Origin: Methyloligella solikamskensis
Lineage (GTDB): Bacteria; Pseudomonadota; Alphaproteobacteria; Rhizobiales; Methyloligellaceae
Reading direction: 5' to 3'
Assembly (NCBI RefSeq): GCF_042676065.1
Contig: NZ_JBHTJO010000001.1
Coordinates: 806,001-870,000 of the forward strand
Length of the DNA: 64,000 nucleotides
Every line of letters begins with the position of its first letter. Within the stretch, counting starts at the first letter, position 1. The position numbers were made by a program, and so were the translations under genes. The notes under the pieces were generated by a model that ran no database searches, was not told where the DNA came from, and was given only the letters and a program-made list of their open reading frames with translations. Positions 16,427 to 24,162 of the stretch are shown here, piece after piece.

Positions 16427-16603
16427 CTGGCTTCTCGTTTGTGACGCTTGTTTGGCCGGTGGCACCGCCCGGTCAACTGCCTGCCCGCATAACCGTGTGG
16501 CCAGTTTCCCCGCCATACCTTTGGCGATGGCGGGTGACCGGTCCGGCTCTTTCCACCGGCCTCTTCTTTCGCGTCCGAGAAACAAAGCGAAAGGAGACCT
16601 CTC
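16427..16603 (+). repeat. Hairpin-rich leader, copy 2 (before ardC)
   Basis: This is the second copy of the leader at 15131. Positions 16427-16516 align with copy 1, with one single-base gap. The first hairpin is weakened (CCGG/CCGG with mismatches). The second is a perfect 8-bp stem, CCCGCCAT/ATGGCGGG, with a short 10-nt loop. The leader ends in AAAGGAGACC before the ATG of ardC. Confidence 0.7.
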
Positions 16604-17518
16604 ATGACAAGCAACGACACGCGGCCGGATATCTACAGCCGCATCACCAATCAGATCATTAGCTCGCTGGAAAAGGGCGTGAAGCCATGGACTCAGCCCT
16701 GGAATGCCGGTCATGCCGCCGGGCCTGTCAGCAGGCCGCTGCGCTTCAACGGTGAAGCCTATAGCGGGATCAACATTCTGAGCCTTTGGGCGTCAGCCAT
16801 GGAGCGCCATTTTGCAGCGCCGATCTGGATGACCTACCGGCAGGCTGCCGAGCTTGGCGGTCATGTCCGTAAAGGGGAAAAAGGATCGCCCGTCGTTTAT
16901 GCCAACACGATCGTCAAGACCGAACTTGACGACAAGACCGGTGATGAGCTGGAGCAGACCATTCCCTTCATGAAGGGATACACCGTCTTCAATGTCGAAC
17001 AGATCGAGGACTTGCCGGCGCACTACTATGCGCTGCGCGAACCTGCCCGCAATCCCGATGAGCGTATTGCTCATGCCGAAAGGTTCTTTGCGACCGTGGG
17101 CGCGCGCATTCTCAATGGCGGAAATTCTGCTTACTACCGGATGGCGACCGATCACATCCAGATGCCGTCCTTTGAGACGTTCTTCAATGCGCAAAGCTAC
17201 TACGCAACGCTCGCTCATGAGAGCGTGCACTGGACACGTCACCCCTCGCGGCTTGACCGCAGCTTCGAGCAGCAGCGCTACGGCGATACCGGCTATGCCA
17301 AGGAAGAGCTTGTCGCAGAACTCGGCGCAGCCTTCCTATGTGCCGATCTGGAACTAAAGCCCGAAGATCGTAATGATCATGCGGCCTATATCGGCTCCTG
17401 GCTCCAGGCGTTGCGCAATGACAAGAAGGCGATCTTTGCTGCCGCTGCGCATGCCCAGCGGGCGGTCGATTACCTGCATAACCTGCAGGAGAGCGATCAG
17501 GCCGTAGCGGCGGCCTAG
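16604..17518 (+). CDS. ardC: ArdC-type antirestriction protein (ssDNA-binding and zincin domains)
   Basis: This 304-residue protein has the ArdC N-terminal single-strand-DNA-binding domain (YSRITNQIISSLEKGVKPWT, then FNGEAYSGINILSLW, then GHVRKGEKGSPVVYAN). A C-terminal zincin-like metallopeptidase-type domain follows, with HESVH at 205-209 and a likely third ligand among the glutamates of YAKEELVAEL (231-240). ArdC proteins protect incoming conjugative DNA from host restriction. Its presence fits a transmissible element that also carries its own restriction system. It uses the AAAGGAGACC ribosome-binding site at the end of the duplicated leader. Confidence 0.88.
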   Translation: MTSNDTRPDIYSRITNQIISSLEKGVKPWTQPWNAGHAAGPVSRPLRFNGEAYSGINILSLWASAMERHFAAPIWMTYRQAAELGGHVRKGEKGSPVVYANTIVKTELDDKTGDELEQTIPFMKGYTVFNVEQIEDLPAHYYALREPARNPDERIAHAERFFATVGARILNGGNSAYYRMATDHIQMPSFETFFNAQSYYATLAHESVHWTRHPSRLDRSFEQQRYGDTGYAKEELVAELGAAFLCADLELKPEDRNDHAAYIGSWLQALRNDKKAIFAAAAHAQRAVDYLHNLQESDQAVAAA

Positions 17519-17522
17519 CTGC

Positions 17523-17640
17523 TGATCATCATCATCGTCGTCACCGCCGCCAGACGGGCGGCGGTGATCATGATCCTGTCGCGTCTGTGATGATGATCAT
17601 GGTGACGTTCGTGAAGTTGTTCATGAACGTCACGACCATC
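17523..17640. terminator. Nested inverted repeats between convergent ardC and fic genes
   Basis: Three inverted repeats fill the 140-bp gap. A 10-bp perfect stem (17542-17551/17557-17566) sits inside an 11-bp outer repeat (GATCATCATCA at 17524-17534, complement at 17588-17598). A separate hairpin has perfect 9-bp arms at 17602-17610/17625-17633 with an inner TGAA/TTCA. They can stop transcription from both sides, though no long T run follows. Confidence 0.6.
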
Positions 17641-17659
17641 GGAGCTGCTTTTCTGGCGA

Positions 17660-19210
17660 TCAAGATGGAATCGCTGCGGCGGGCTTGCCGGCCAGTGATT
17701 GCTCTGTGAGCTCGCCAAGAAATTTGCTGAAGGGAACAATGTTTTGGTGGACGCTGCCTTGTTCGAGTGCGGCCATGTAGTCGTCACGGCGCTCGACCGG
17801 AATCACCGTCCAGGGATACCCGCCCCCTGCCATCATCACATTCATCAGAAAACGGCCCATGCGTCCGTTGCCGTCCATGTAGGGGTGGATATAGACAAAC
17901 ACGAAATGCCCGAGCACGACACGGACGGCAGGATTCTCTTCGGCTTCCAGTAATTCAAAGAACACCGGCATGGCATCGCGGATCGCGGCCGATGATAGCG
18001 GAACATGCATTGAGCGGCGGATAAAAACCTGGCCGCTGCGATATCCGGCCAGATCACTCGCTTTAACAATGCCCGCCGTTACGCTCGGCGCAAATAATTC
18101 GCGATACCAGTCGCCGTGGTCCCGGTCCGCAACTGCGCCGGGGTTCTCATTGTTCAGAACGCCCGAGACGCTCTTTTTTACAGCCTGGAAAGCCTGATAG
18201 TAGCCGCGCGCCGCCATCGCGTCACGATGTTCGCGGTCCTCTTCACCGTCAGGGTTCCATTGCCCGCTGCGTACACGCTCGATCAGCGCGGGGCTGACGC
18301 GATAGCCTTCAATCGACAGGGAATGATAGGCGTCAGTGACGTAGGTATCTTCGACACGCGTCAGATATGCCTCGGCATCGTTCGGCATGCCGGGGCTTTG
18401 CGGGAAGTTGTCGATGACGCTTTTCCGCATCGCCTGCCACATCAGGCGAATCCGTCCCGCATAGGGTGAGACTTCCCGCTTTGGCAGCGTTATGTCGATG
18501 CGATCTTCAAACGGGTCCTTTTCTCGGACGTTATAGCCAGCGGCTTCCATGTTCTTGCTGATGTCATCGGCAAGGCGGTCTCTTCCGATATTGCGGAAGG
18601 CTCCCGCCAGACGTCCGGCAATGACGCTGTGCCCGCCCTCTAGCAAGTGAGCGAGGATTTCGGAGGCGTCAGGGAATAATGACAGCACGGTGCGCGCGTC
18701 AGTGCTGTGTTGCTGAAAGAATCCTTCGCTCACTTCGACCAGTGCCGCTGCCGGACTGAACAGCCGCAGGCCGTCAAGCTCGACGACATCGCGCGGCGCA
18801 GGCATCACTGCACGCATGTCAAATAGCGATGTGTTGTGTGGCAGCTGCGTTGGCTTATTGCCGCCCTTTGGAGAGCGGATCAGTAATTGCGGCGGAACTG
18901 ACCGGTTGCCAGCATGAAGCGATAGCGACTGCTCCGGGGCAATGCACCACTCATTGTCAAAGCGCTCCGTTAGATAGGAAGCGCAGAAGTTCCAGAAGGA
19001 CGCATACCAGGCCGTCGTCTCGCCGCGGTCGTCGTGAGGGCTTGCAGGGATGTACCAGCCCTTCATGACCTCCTGGAGAAAGCCGCTTTTGAGCAGGCGC
19101 TCCCGGTGGGTCCGTGAAAGATCGCGGGCCCTGATGGCGACGGCATTGTCGTCCTGAAGCGCTTTGAGCGCTTCAAGCGAGTCGGCCAGTTTTTCTTGTG
19201 GCGTAGCCAT
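17660..19210 (-). CDS. Fic-domain protein with N-terminal winged-helix-like region
   Basis: This 516-residue protein carries the Fic AMPylation motif HPYMDGNGR starting at His442. It also has a class II inhibitory motif, S-x-x-x-E-G, with Ser297, Glu301 and Gly302 (SLSIEG), so the enzyme should be auto-inhibited in the resting state. The N terminus (about residues 20-50, ARDLSRTHRERLLKSGFLQE) resembles the winged-helix region of AbiEi-type regulators and may bind DNA. Fic enzymes transfer AMP or similar groups to target proteins. Five regularly spaced repeats lie directly upstream of the start and could be its own operators. Targets are unknown. Confidence 0.82.
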   Translation of the reverse strand: MATPQEKLADSLEALKALQDDNAVAIRARDLSRTHRERLLKSGFLQEVMKGWYIPASPHDDRGETTAWYASFWNFCASYLTERFDNEWCIAPEQSLSLHAGNRSVPPQLLIRSPKGGNKPTQLPHNTSLFDMRAVMPAPRDVVELDGLRLFSPAAALVEVSEGFFQQHSTDARTVLSLFPDASEILAHLLEGGHSVIAGRLAGAFRNIGRDRLADDISKNMEAAGYNVREKDPFEDRIDITLPKREVSPYAGRIRLMWQAMRKSVIDNFPQSPGMPNDAEAYLTRVEDTYVTDAYHSLSIEGYRVSPALIERVRSGQWNPDGEEDREHRDAMAARGYYQAFQAVKKSVSGVLNNENPGAVADRDHGDWYRELFAPSVTAGIVKASDLAGYRSGQVFIRRSMHVPLSSAAIRDAMPVFFELLEAEENPAVRVVLGHFVFVYIHPYMDGNGRMGRFLMNVMMAGGGYPWTVIPVERRDDYMAALEQGSVHQNIVPFSKFLGELTEQSLAGKPAAAIPS

Positions 19211-19234
19211 TTCCAGTTGTCTCCAGCGCCTTTG

Positions 19235-19354
19235 TTAGGGGTTAGCGCTGTGCCTTCGTTAGGTTATTATGATGTATCTCAGTTAGGTTTTTAAGCGTTA
19301 TTGTAATTAGGTTATTGCGTTGTACCATTATTAGGTTATTGTGTCTAGGAAAAA
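19235..19354. repeat. Five direct repeats with exact 24-bp period upstream of fic
   Basis: TTAGG-type units begin at 19235, 19259, 19283, 19307 and 19331, each exactly 24 bp after the last. The last four share TTAGGTT and three of them TTAGGTTATT; the remaining 14 bp are poorly conserved. The array lies 25-144 bp upstream of the fic start codon. It may be an operator array or iteron-like binding sites. A short minus-strand frame reading through it shows a matching 8-residue NNL pattern, but that is a by-product of the DNA repeat. Confidence 0.8.
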
Positions 19355-19476
19355 TAAGATTGTCAGAGCCGGCAGGCGCTCTGAGCAGCCTAGGCTCCCG
19401 TTGCGGGCAGCCGCGCCGCGGGGTTTTGCAGGAGCAGGGCAGGGCGGGTGAAGAGTCTACCGAAGGATTGGGACGG

Positions 19477-20229
19477 ATGGAGATCGAGTGGAAGATCACG
19501 AACGATGACGTCACGCGCATCGACGCACTGCTTAGCCAGCAGTCGGACAATGCATTGGTAAAGGTCCGCCGAACCAGAAATCTTGCGGATATGAAGCCGC
19601 GGGTCAGTAGACAAAAATTCTGGTTTCGGATGGTCTGTATGCGATTGACCTCTATTTAACGGTCAGGGCCTAACAGCCATGTCGGGCGCTTCATGAGAAC
19701 AAAGCCCTTTCCGCTGACTTATGAGGCAATGCGAGGGAGGCGGAAGCCGGAAACCTTCATAGCCAAAGCACTCAAGAATTCTGGCGGCATACGCTTTGGA
19801 CCCGGCATCGCGAGCCAACTCAGTGCAAACTTCAGGCGGCTTGAAGACGGGGAATGGCGACGCACGCTTCAGCAGTGCAATCGCTTGCGCAAGCCGGTCT
19901 CGCAGGCCGTTGAGAAAGAAGTCGCCGAATATATTCAGGAGACCTTTCACGGATTCGGGCCCAAGCAATCGCGTAACCTTCTCCAGGCGCTCGGCCTCAC
20001 CCGCTATGAAATTCCCATTGATAGCCGCGTTACCGATTGGCTGAACGAGTTTGGCTTCCCGGTCAGGTTGACCGCAGCAGGACTTGCGGACGGCAACTAT
20101 TATGATTTCATCTCAGATGGCATTCAGGCGCTTTGCGCTGCCAGTGACGTTTATCCCTGTGTTCTGGACGCCGCCATTTTTGCGTTGAGGGACGGTGATT
20201 CATGGACCGAGGCTAACGCCATCTACTGA
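19477..20229 (+). pseudogene. HhH DNA glycosylase (8-oxoguanine glycosylase-like), broken by an in-frame stop
   Basis: Read through one TAA at 19657-19659, this is a single 250-residue frame. It runs from MEIEWKITNDD through FWFRMVCMRLTS, the stop, then RSGPNSHVGRFMRTKPFPL to the helix-hairpin-helix FHGFGPKQSRNLLQALGL and the IPIDSRVTDWL segment, where the catalytic Asp would lie. It resembles thermostable 8-oxoguanine DNA glycosylase-type base-excision enzymes. The stop falls where the family often has a Gln before RSGPNS, so a single CAA-to-TAA change would explain it. The downstream part could still start at the ATG at 19693, but it would lack the N-terminal third. Confidence 0.7.
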
Positions 20230-20243
20230 ATATGAGGGGAACC

Positions 20244-20615
20244 ATGGCGACGGAAAGAAATGTGCTCTATCCGCCTAAGACTGACGAGGAAATCGAGGCA
20301 GAGCGACAGGAGGACTTGAAGGAGTGGCGCAAGCGCGCCAAGAAATCGGATTCAAGTGAGCGCGACTTCGATCCCGGCACATATGGCTGTCACGAGGCGT
20401 TTCATACGGCATGGCTGATGGTCGTGAACGTTGCAGGCAATCTTTTAGAGCACCCCGCCATCATCCAGGACCCGGTCTGGTATCGTCATGCCTATAAAGC
20501 CCATGACGAACTGTTCAGGCTTTATCAGGAAATGGGTGCGGGACATGGGTCCGCCGTGCCAGTCACAACGTCGAAAAGCTCTAAGCCGAAAAAGAGCCGA
20601 TCGAAGGGAAAATAG
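20244..20615 (+). CDS. Small hypothetical protein, paralogue of the gene at 22340
   Basis: This 123-residue protein has a charged N-terminal helix (KTDEEIEAERQEDLKEWRKR), a central segment with AWLMVVNVAGNLLEHPAI, then AYKAHDELFRLYQEMGA, and a lysine-rich tail. The ATG at 20244 follows GAGGGGA. The protein at 22340-22669 has the same layout and many identical residues, so the two are a duplicated pair. They bracket the hipBA operon. I do not recognise the family. Confidence 0.65.
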   Translation: MATERNVLYPPKTDEEIEAERQEDLKEWRKRAKKSDSSERDFDPGTYGCHEAFHTAWLMVVNVAGNLLEHPAIIQDPVWYRHAYKAHDELFRLYQEMGAGHGSAVPVTTSKSSKPKKSRSKGK

Positions 20616-20635
20616 CTGGTCTTCAGACTTCTGGC

Positions 20636-21955
20636 CTAGGGGCTATCGACGAGCTCAAGGCTCCGAAGGCGGGCTTTGACGGCCGTGCTGACCGACTCGT
20701 GAATGTAGGCCGGAAAATCTGCGGGCAAGCTCGCCTGGACTCGCTCTATCGCACCTTCGGCATTTTCGGCGATCTCTTCTAGGGCTGACACCACGACTGC
20801 TTTTGGCAGGCGCGCCTCTCCGCCCGTCTGCACAAAATGCCGCGCATGTACTTGATCGATGCGGTAGCGACGTTTCTTGCCGACAGACATGGCGAGCTTC
20901 ATTTGCTTGCGCTCAATCTGGCGACTATCGAGGCTTGGCTGTGCGGTCAGCACATCATAAAGCGGGGTCATACGGTAGCTATCGCCGGGCCCTAGAAAGA
21001 CGCTGAAATTTTTGGCGTGCCCATCTGTTGCGCCAAGCAACCAGAACAGGATTTGGGCTTTGATGAACACCGCCTGATCTTCTGCCGGCGTATCACTGCC
21101 TTTGAGCAGATTCAGGATAGCAACCATGCCTGGCCCGCCATCACTTTGGTATTTTAGTGTCGGTGGCACCGATAGAGCCTGGCAGCAATCCTCTTGCGGC
21201 ATGCGCAGGAGCCGGCCTTCTCTCGTCCACCTTCGGTCAAAGCGCTCAATGACGAGAGCAGTGGTCTCCCCGAAGGTTTTGATTTCGGCTGCGTTCACCG
21301 GCAGGCCGAAGGCCTCGATAAATTTCAAACTGTAATATTCATTCTCGACGCTGTTCGACAGATCGATCCCATTGGGCAACTGGCCGATCTGTGTCTTGAA
21401 CATATGAGTGGTCGGCGTTGTGCCATGAGGTTTGAGCCACTGACCGTCATGCCAGAGCAGGGCGGTCTTTTCCTGTGCGCCGGCCACTGAAATCCTGAAC
21501 TCGTCATCCCGGCTCAGGCCTAGCGGTGCCTGCTTCAGGCTACTGAGCAGTCTTTCGATAGCCGCGTCGTCAAGGGCGTCGCCTTCGATCGCACCGGTCG
21601 TATCGATCACCTCATCGCTATCCGCGATGAATTGTAGCGCGCCAACACAGTCACGGCCGATTTCAGCAAGCAGGCTATAGGCATCGCTGCCGCGCGCGCC
21701 GACCTTCTCGGCAACCGTGCGCCGTAAAGCATCTGAGTCGGGCAGAAGATTTTCAAAGACGGCAGCCACCGGCTCGCCGCGATAGGCGTCTTCGCGCAGC
21801 GGCAGCGAGAGCGAAACGGGCAGGGCATGCTCCCAGGAAAGCCAGCTTTCATCATACTGAAAGCCGATTGCGCCGCTCGGCTCCTTGGTAAGGCGGCCAA
21901 CAAGGCGGTTATTCAGGTAAACGCGTAGAGGCTCATACTGGCGGCGGCGCGGCAT
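20636..21955 (-). CDS. hipA: HipA-family Ser/Thr kinase toxin
   Basis: This 439-residue protein shows the HipA kinase layout: an N-terminal HipA_N-like domain (residues 10-100, with GFQYDESWLS and VFENLLPDSDALR), SVAGAQEKTA near 156-165, and the catalytic loop ATDGHAKNFSVF with Asp311 and Asn316. A metal-binding Asp335 follows in PLYDVL. HipA toxins phosphorylate aminoacyl-tRNA synthetases and slow growth. Its start overlaps the end of hipB at a single base (21955), so toxin and antitoxin are co-translated. All key residues are present, so it should be active unless bound by HipB. Confidence 0.9.
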   Translation of the reverse strand: MPRRRQYEPLRVYLNNRLVGRLTKEPSGAIGFQYDESWLSWEHALPVSLSLPLREDAYRGEPVAAVFENLLPDSDALRRTVAEKVGARGSDAYSLLAEIGRDCVGALQFIADSDEVIDTTGAIEGDALDDAAIERLLSSLKQAPLGLSRDDEFRISVAGAQEKTALLWHDGQWLKPHGTTPTTHMFKTQIGQLPNGIDLSNSVENEYYSLKFIEAFGLPVNAAEIKTFGETTALVIERFDRRWTREGRLLRMPQEDCCQALSVPPTLKYQSDGGPGMVAILNLLKGSDTPAEDQAVFIKAQILFWLLGATDGHAKNFSVFLGPGDSYRMTPLYDVLTAQPSLDSRQIERKQMKLAMSVGKKRRYRIDQVHARHFVQTGGEARLPKAVVVSALEEIAENAEGAIERVQASLPADFPAYIHESVSTAVKARLRSLELVDSP

Positions 21956-22206
21956 CAGAATATGTCCTCGATGGAGCTGGTCTGGCCCTTCGAGCGCTTC
22001 GTGATATGGAATTCCAGGTCGAGAGCGGCCAGCACCGCAAGCATGGTCTCCAGCTTCGTGGCGGGGTTACCGCTTTCGATCAGCGATATGGTTTCCTGAC
22101 GCAGCCCGGCTTTGTCACCAAGCTGCGTTTGGGTCCAGCCCAGCTTCCTGCGGGAGCGCCGGACTAGGTTGCCGATCTGTTTTGGAGTGCGGGCAAGGTC
22201 TGTCAT
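21955..22206 (-). CDS. hipB: HipB-like antitoxin, XRE-family repressor
   Basis: This 83-residue protein is a helix-turn-helix of the XRE class (IGNLVRRSRRKLGWTQTQLG, then RQETISLIESGNPATKLETM). The C-terminal tail SSIEDIF resembles that of short HipB antitoxins. It should neutralise HipA and repress the operon by binding the inverted repeat just upstream (22227-22249). Gene order, antitoxin first and overlapping the toxin, is standard for hipBA. Confidence 0.88.
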   Translation of the reverse strand: MTDLARTPKQIGNLVRRSRRKLGWTQTQLGDKAGLRQETISLIESGNPATKLETMLAVLAALDLEFHITKRSKGQTSSIEDIF

Positions 22207-22226
22207 ACGCCCAATTATGACCTAAA

Positions 22227-22285
22227 TCCGATAAGTATGCAATATCGGAATTGACACATAATATGAATTTATGCTCTAAGTCCAA
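22227..22285 (-). promoter_or_regulatory. hipBA promoter and operator
   Basis: On the minus strand a -35 TTGGAC (22280-22285) and a -10 TATTAT (22258-22263) are 16 bp apart. Immediately downstream, a perfect inverted repeat TCCGATA (22227-22233) / TATCGGA (22243-22249) with a 9-bp spacer sits between the -10 and the hipB start. It resembles the TATCC-N8-GGATA operators of known HipB proteins. Confidence 0.65.
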
Positions 22286-22296
22286 TAAACACTATT

Positions 22297-22314
22297 TATG
22301 CGAATTAGCGCATA
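22297..22314. promoter_or_regulatory. Inverted repeat between hipBA and the downstream small gene
   Basis: Perfect 6-bp arms TATGCG (22297-22302) and CGCATA (22309-22314) with a 6-bp spacer. They lie upstream of the divergent gene starting at 22340 and behind the hipBA -35 element. This may be a second regulator site. Confidence 0.4.
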
Positions 22315-22339
22315 GAGGTAACATAGGAACTTCGATGTG

Positions 22340-22669
22340 ATGACAAAGCACAACTACGAGATTCCCCGTAAAACCGATGAGGAAATCGAAGACAAGCGCC
22401 AGGAAGAGCTGAAGAAATGGCACAAGCGCATCAAAAAGGAGGAACTTCACGAAGAGCCGTTCGCCCGGGGCGGTAAAGACTTCTATGCCACCTATCACCT
22501 GGCCTGGATCACGATGCTCAACGTAGAGAGCTATCTAGTCGAACATCCCTCAATTTTCGGCGATGAGTTGCTGTACCGCCGGGCCGTTCATATCCAGGAC
22601 GAGTTGTTCCGCCTTTGTCAGGATATGGGTGCGTTGAACAGTGACGACTCTGCAAAGCAGGCGGAGTGA
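22340..22669 (+). CDS. Small hypothetical protein, paralogue of the gene at 20244
   Basis: This 109-residue protein shares with its paralogue the segments KTDEEIE..RQEELKKW.KR.KK, AWITMLNVESYLVEHPSI and DELFRLCQDMGA. The ATG at 22340 follows GGAAC; an in-frame GTG lies one codon earlier. It is transcribed divergently from hipBA. The function is unknown, but the duplicated pair around a toxin-antitoxin module suggests that an ancestral unit was duplicated, or that both are linked to the module. Confidence 0.65.
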   Translation: MTKHNYEIPRKTDEEIEDKRQEELKKWHKRIKKEELHEEPFARGGKDFYATYHLAWITMLNVESYLVEHPSIFGDELLYRRAVHIQDELFRLCQDMGALNSDDSAKQAE

Positions 22670-22721
22670 CTCGCAAACGCTTCCGGCCTCAGCCCCGTAA
22701 GACTGCAGAGTCTACCAAAGC

Positions 22722-22750
22722 GGTTGCGGGCCCCCGCAACCAATTTTCCT
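22722..22750. repeat. Attachment-site-like tRNA-fMet 3'-end fragment (site A)
   Basis: The sequence GCCCCCGCAACCAATTT (22730-22746) is identical to the 3' end of the tRNA fragment at 45.7 kb, including bases beyond the CCA end. It is preceded by an inverted copy (GGTTGCGGG), which makes a 9-bp hairpin. Taken alone it could be just a terminator-like stem for the gene ending at 22669, so this is the weakest of the three sites. The rest of the 22670-22979 gap holds no gene that I can support. Confidence 0.5.
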
Positions 22751-22793
22751 AAGCAGTAAGTCACTGAGTTGGCCGCCCTTCTTCGGAAGCCTT

Positions 22794-22812
22794 TCCGAAT
22801 TCGGCCAGCGCA
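22794..22812 (+). repeat. 19-bp direct repeat, copy 1
   Basis: TCCGAATTCGGCCAGCGCA occurs here and again, identical and in the same orientation, at 45572-45590. Both copies are followed within a few bases by AGCACA. Each copy lies 45-75 bp from a tRNA-fMet-like fragment. It contains the palindrome CCGAATTCGG. Confidence 0.75.
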
Positions 22813-22979
22813 GCCTCAGCACATCTGTGCGGCCGTGAGGTTTTGCTCTTTTGCGAATGTCGTGCGGAGCGCCGGTATGCGGTTGTTTGATGACTGTATG
22901 ATCGGCTCTGCGAGCTAGCACATCAAGTTTGCGCCAGAGACAGTTGCGCACGAGTGGCGCCGCCGATGTCTCTATCGAT

Positions 22980-24152
22980 TCATCCGTGGGTCTGCTGCGG
23001 CTGTTTGCGGTTTTCGATCACGGTTCCGAGCCCCGCCAGGATGGCGATCGCGAGTGCTACGAGAAGGGCGGAAGAATAGTTTCCGGCTTGTTCAAAGAGT
23101 ATGGCCGAGACCCAGGGGCCCGAAAGGCCGGCCAAACCATAGCCAATCATCAGCCGGCCATAGACCGGTCCAATGGAGGCAGCGCCGAAGCGTTCGGCAA
23201 CCACTTGAGGCATGATCGAGGCGGAGCCGCCAAAAACCAATCCAACCGCGCCGGTGGCAAAGAGTGCCGCAGCCGAACCATTTGCAAAAAACGCCGCGGC
23301 CAGGCCCAAGCCGAGTATGGCGAAGCTAAGCCGAAGGGCACGGACGGCGGAAATCTTTTGTACCAGCAAGCCGCCCGTCAGAGAGCCTGCGATATAGGTG
23401 GCGTTCAGGAGCATCGGGCCCCAAGAGAGATGGTCTTTGGGTACTCCGGCTTCGCTCAGGATGCCGGTGGAGTGGGCGACGAAGGTCAATCCGGGATAGC
23501 AGAGCGCGAAAAAGAGGAACCCGAGGAGGAGCATCGGGCCGAGCGTGGCGCGGCTCGCGTTGGCCGTTTGAGGGGCTGCAGACTCCTGCTCTGGGCTTCG
23601 AACGGCGAAGGCAATGATCAGGCAGACGAGAGCACCGATCACAAGCAGGGCGATGCCGATGTCGATCAGCACCGCTCGGACTCCGGCAGTCTCGATCAGG
23701 TGCGGCAGGAAGTTCGATAGAACGATGCCACTTATGGCGAAACTCGCTGTGGTTATGCCAATGGAGAGACCGCGTCGCGCGTCGGGCATCTTGGAGGCGA
23801 GCGCCAAGGCCAGCCCGTACCCCGACCCGCACCCAAACCCGAACAGGATGGCGTAGCCGACCAGGAGCGCCGGATAGCTAAAAATGGCGCCGGTGAGCAA
23901 GAACCCGCCGCCTGCCAGCGCGAAGGTAAAGATGGCGAAGCCGATCCAATTTATGCGACGCAGCAGCGCGTGGTGGACGACCATGCCCAGGGTGAACATT
24001 CCGAGCGCCACGGCGGGGCCAACACTGAGAGCTCCGCGCGATATCCCCAGCGCTTGCTCCAACGGGAGCATAAAGAGGCTCCAAACATAGAGCACCCCCA
24101 TCGCCGCATTGGTGACGACGGCGCCGAACAGGAGATTTGCTTGTCGGATCAT
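22980..24152 (-). CDS. MFS transporter, oxalate/formate-antiporter-like
   Basis: This 390-residue protein has about twelve hydrophobic segments and an OFA-type start (FGAVVTNAAMGVLYVWSLFM). The loop after helix 4 reads ASKMPDARRGLSIGI. It should move a small organic acid or amino acid across the inner membrane. It lies 10 nt behind an XRE-cupin regulator on the same strand, so the pair is probably one operon with regulated transport. The substrate cannot be read from the sequence; the neighbouring GABA and hydantoinase genes make a carboxylate or lactam plausible. Confidence 0.8.
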   Translation of the reverse strand: MIRQANLLFGAVVTNAAMGVLYVWSLFMLPLEQALGISRGALSVGPAVALGMFTLGMVVHHALLRRINWIGFAIFTFALAGGGFLLTGAIFSYPALLVGYAILFGFGCGSGYGLALALASKMPDARRGLSIGITTASFAISGIVLSNFLPHLIETAGVRAVLIDIGIALLVIGALVCLIIAFAVRSPEQESAAPQTANASRATLGPMLLLGFLFFALCYPGLTFVAHSTGILSEAGVPKDHLSWGPMLLNATYIAGSLTGGLLVQKISAVRALRLSFAILGLGLAAAFFANGSAAALFATGAVGLVFGGSASIMPQVVAERFGAASIGPVYGRLMIGYGLAGLSGPWVSAILFEQAGNYSSALLVALAIAILAGLGTVIENRKQPQQTHG

Positions 24153-24162
24153 TGCGGGGCGG

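Noticed and set aside
19235..19354. CRISPR array
   Set aside because: The conserved part is only 7-10 bp, the spacing units vary in sequence, and no cas genes are nearby. It is a short phased repeat upstream of fic.
19242..19550. Minus-strand frame of 102 codons with a repeating NNL pattern
   Set aside because: The pattern is a by-product of the 24-bp DNA repeat. The frame overlaps the glycosylase gene and has no good start.
22712..22951. Minus-strand frame of 79 codons
   Set aside because: It overlaps the tRNA-like fragment and the 19-bp repeat, has no clear ribosome-binding site, and is unlike any family I know. It may be an old gene remnant at most.
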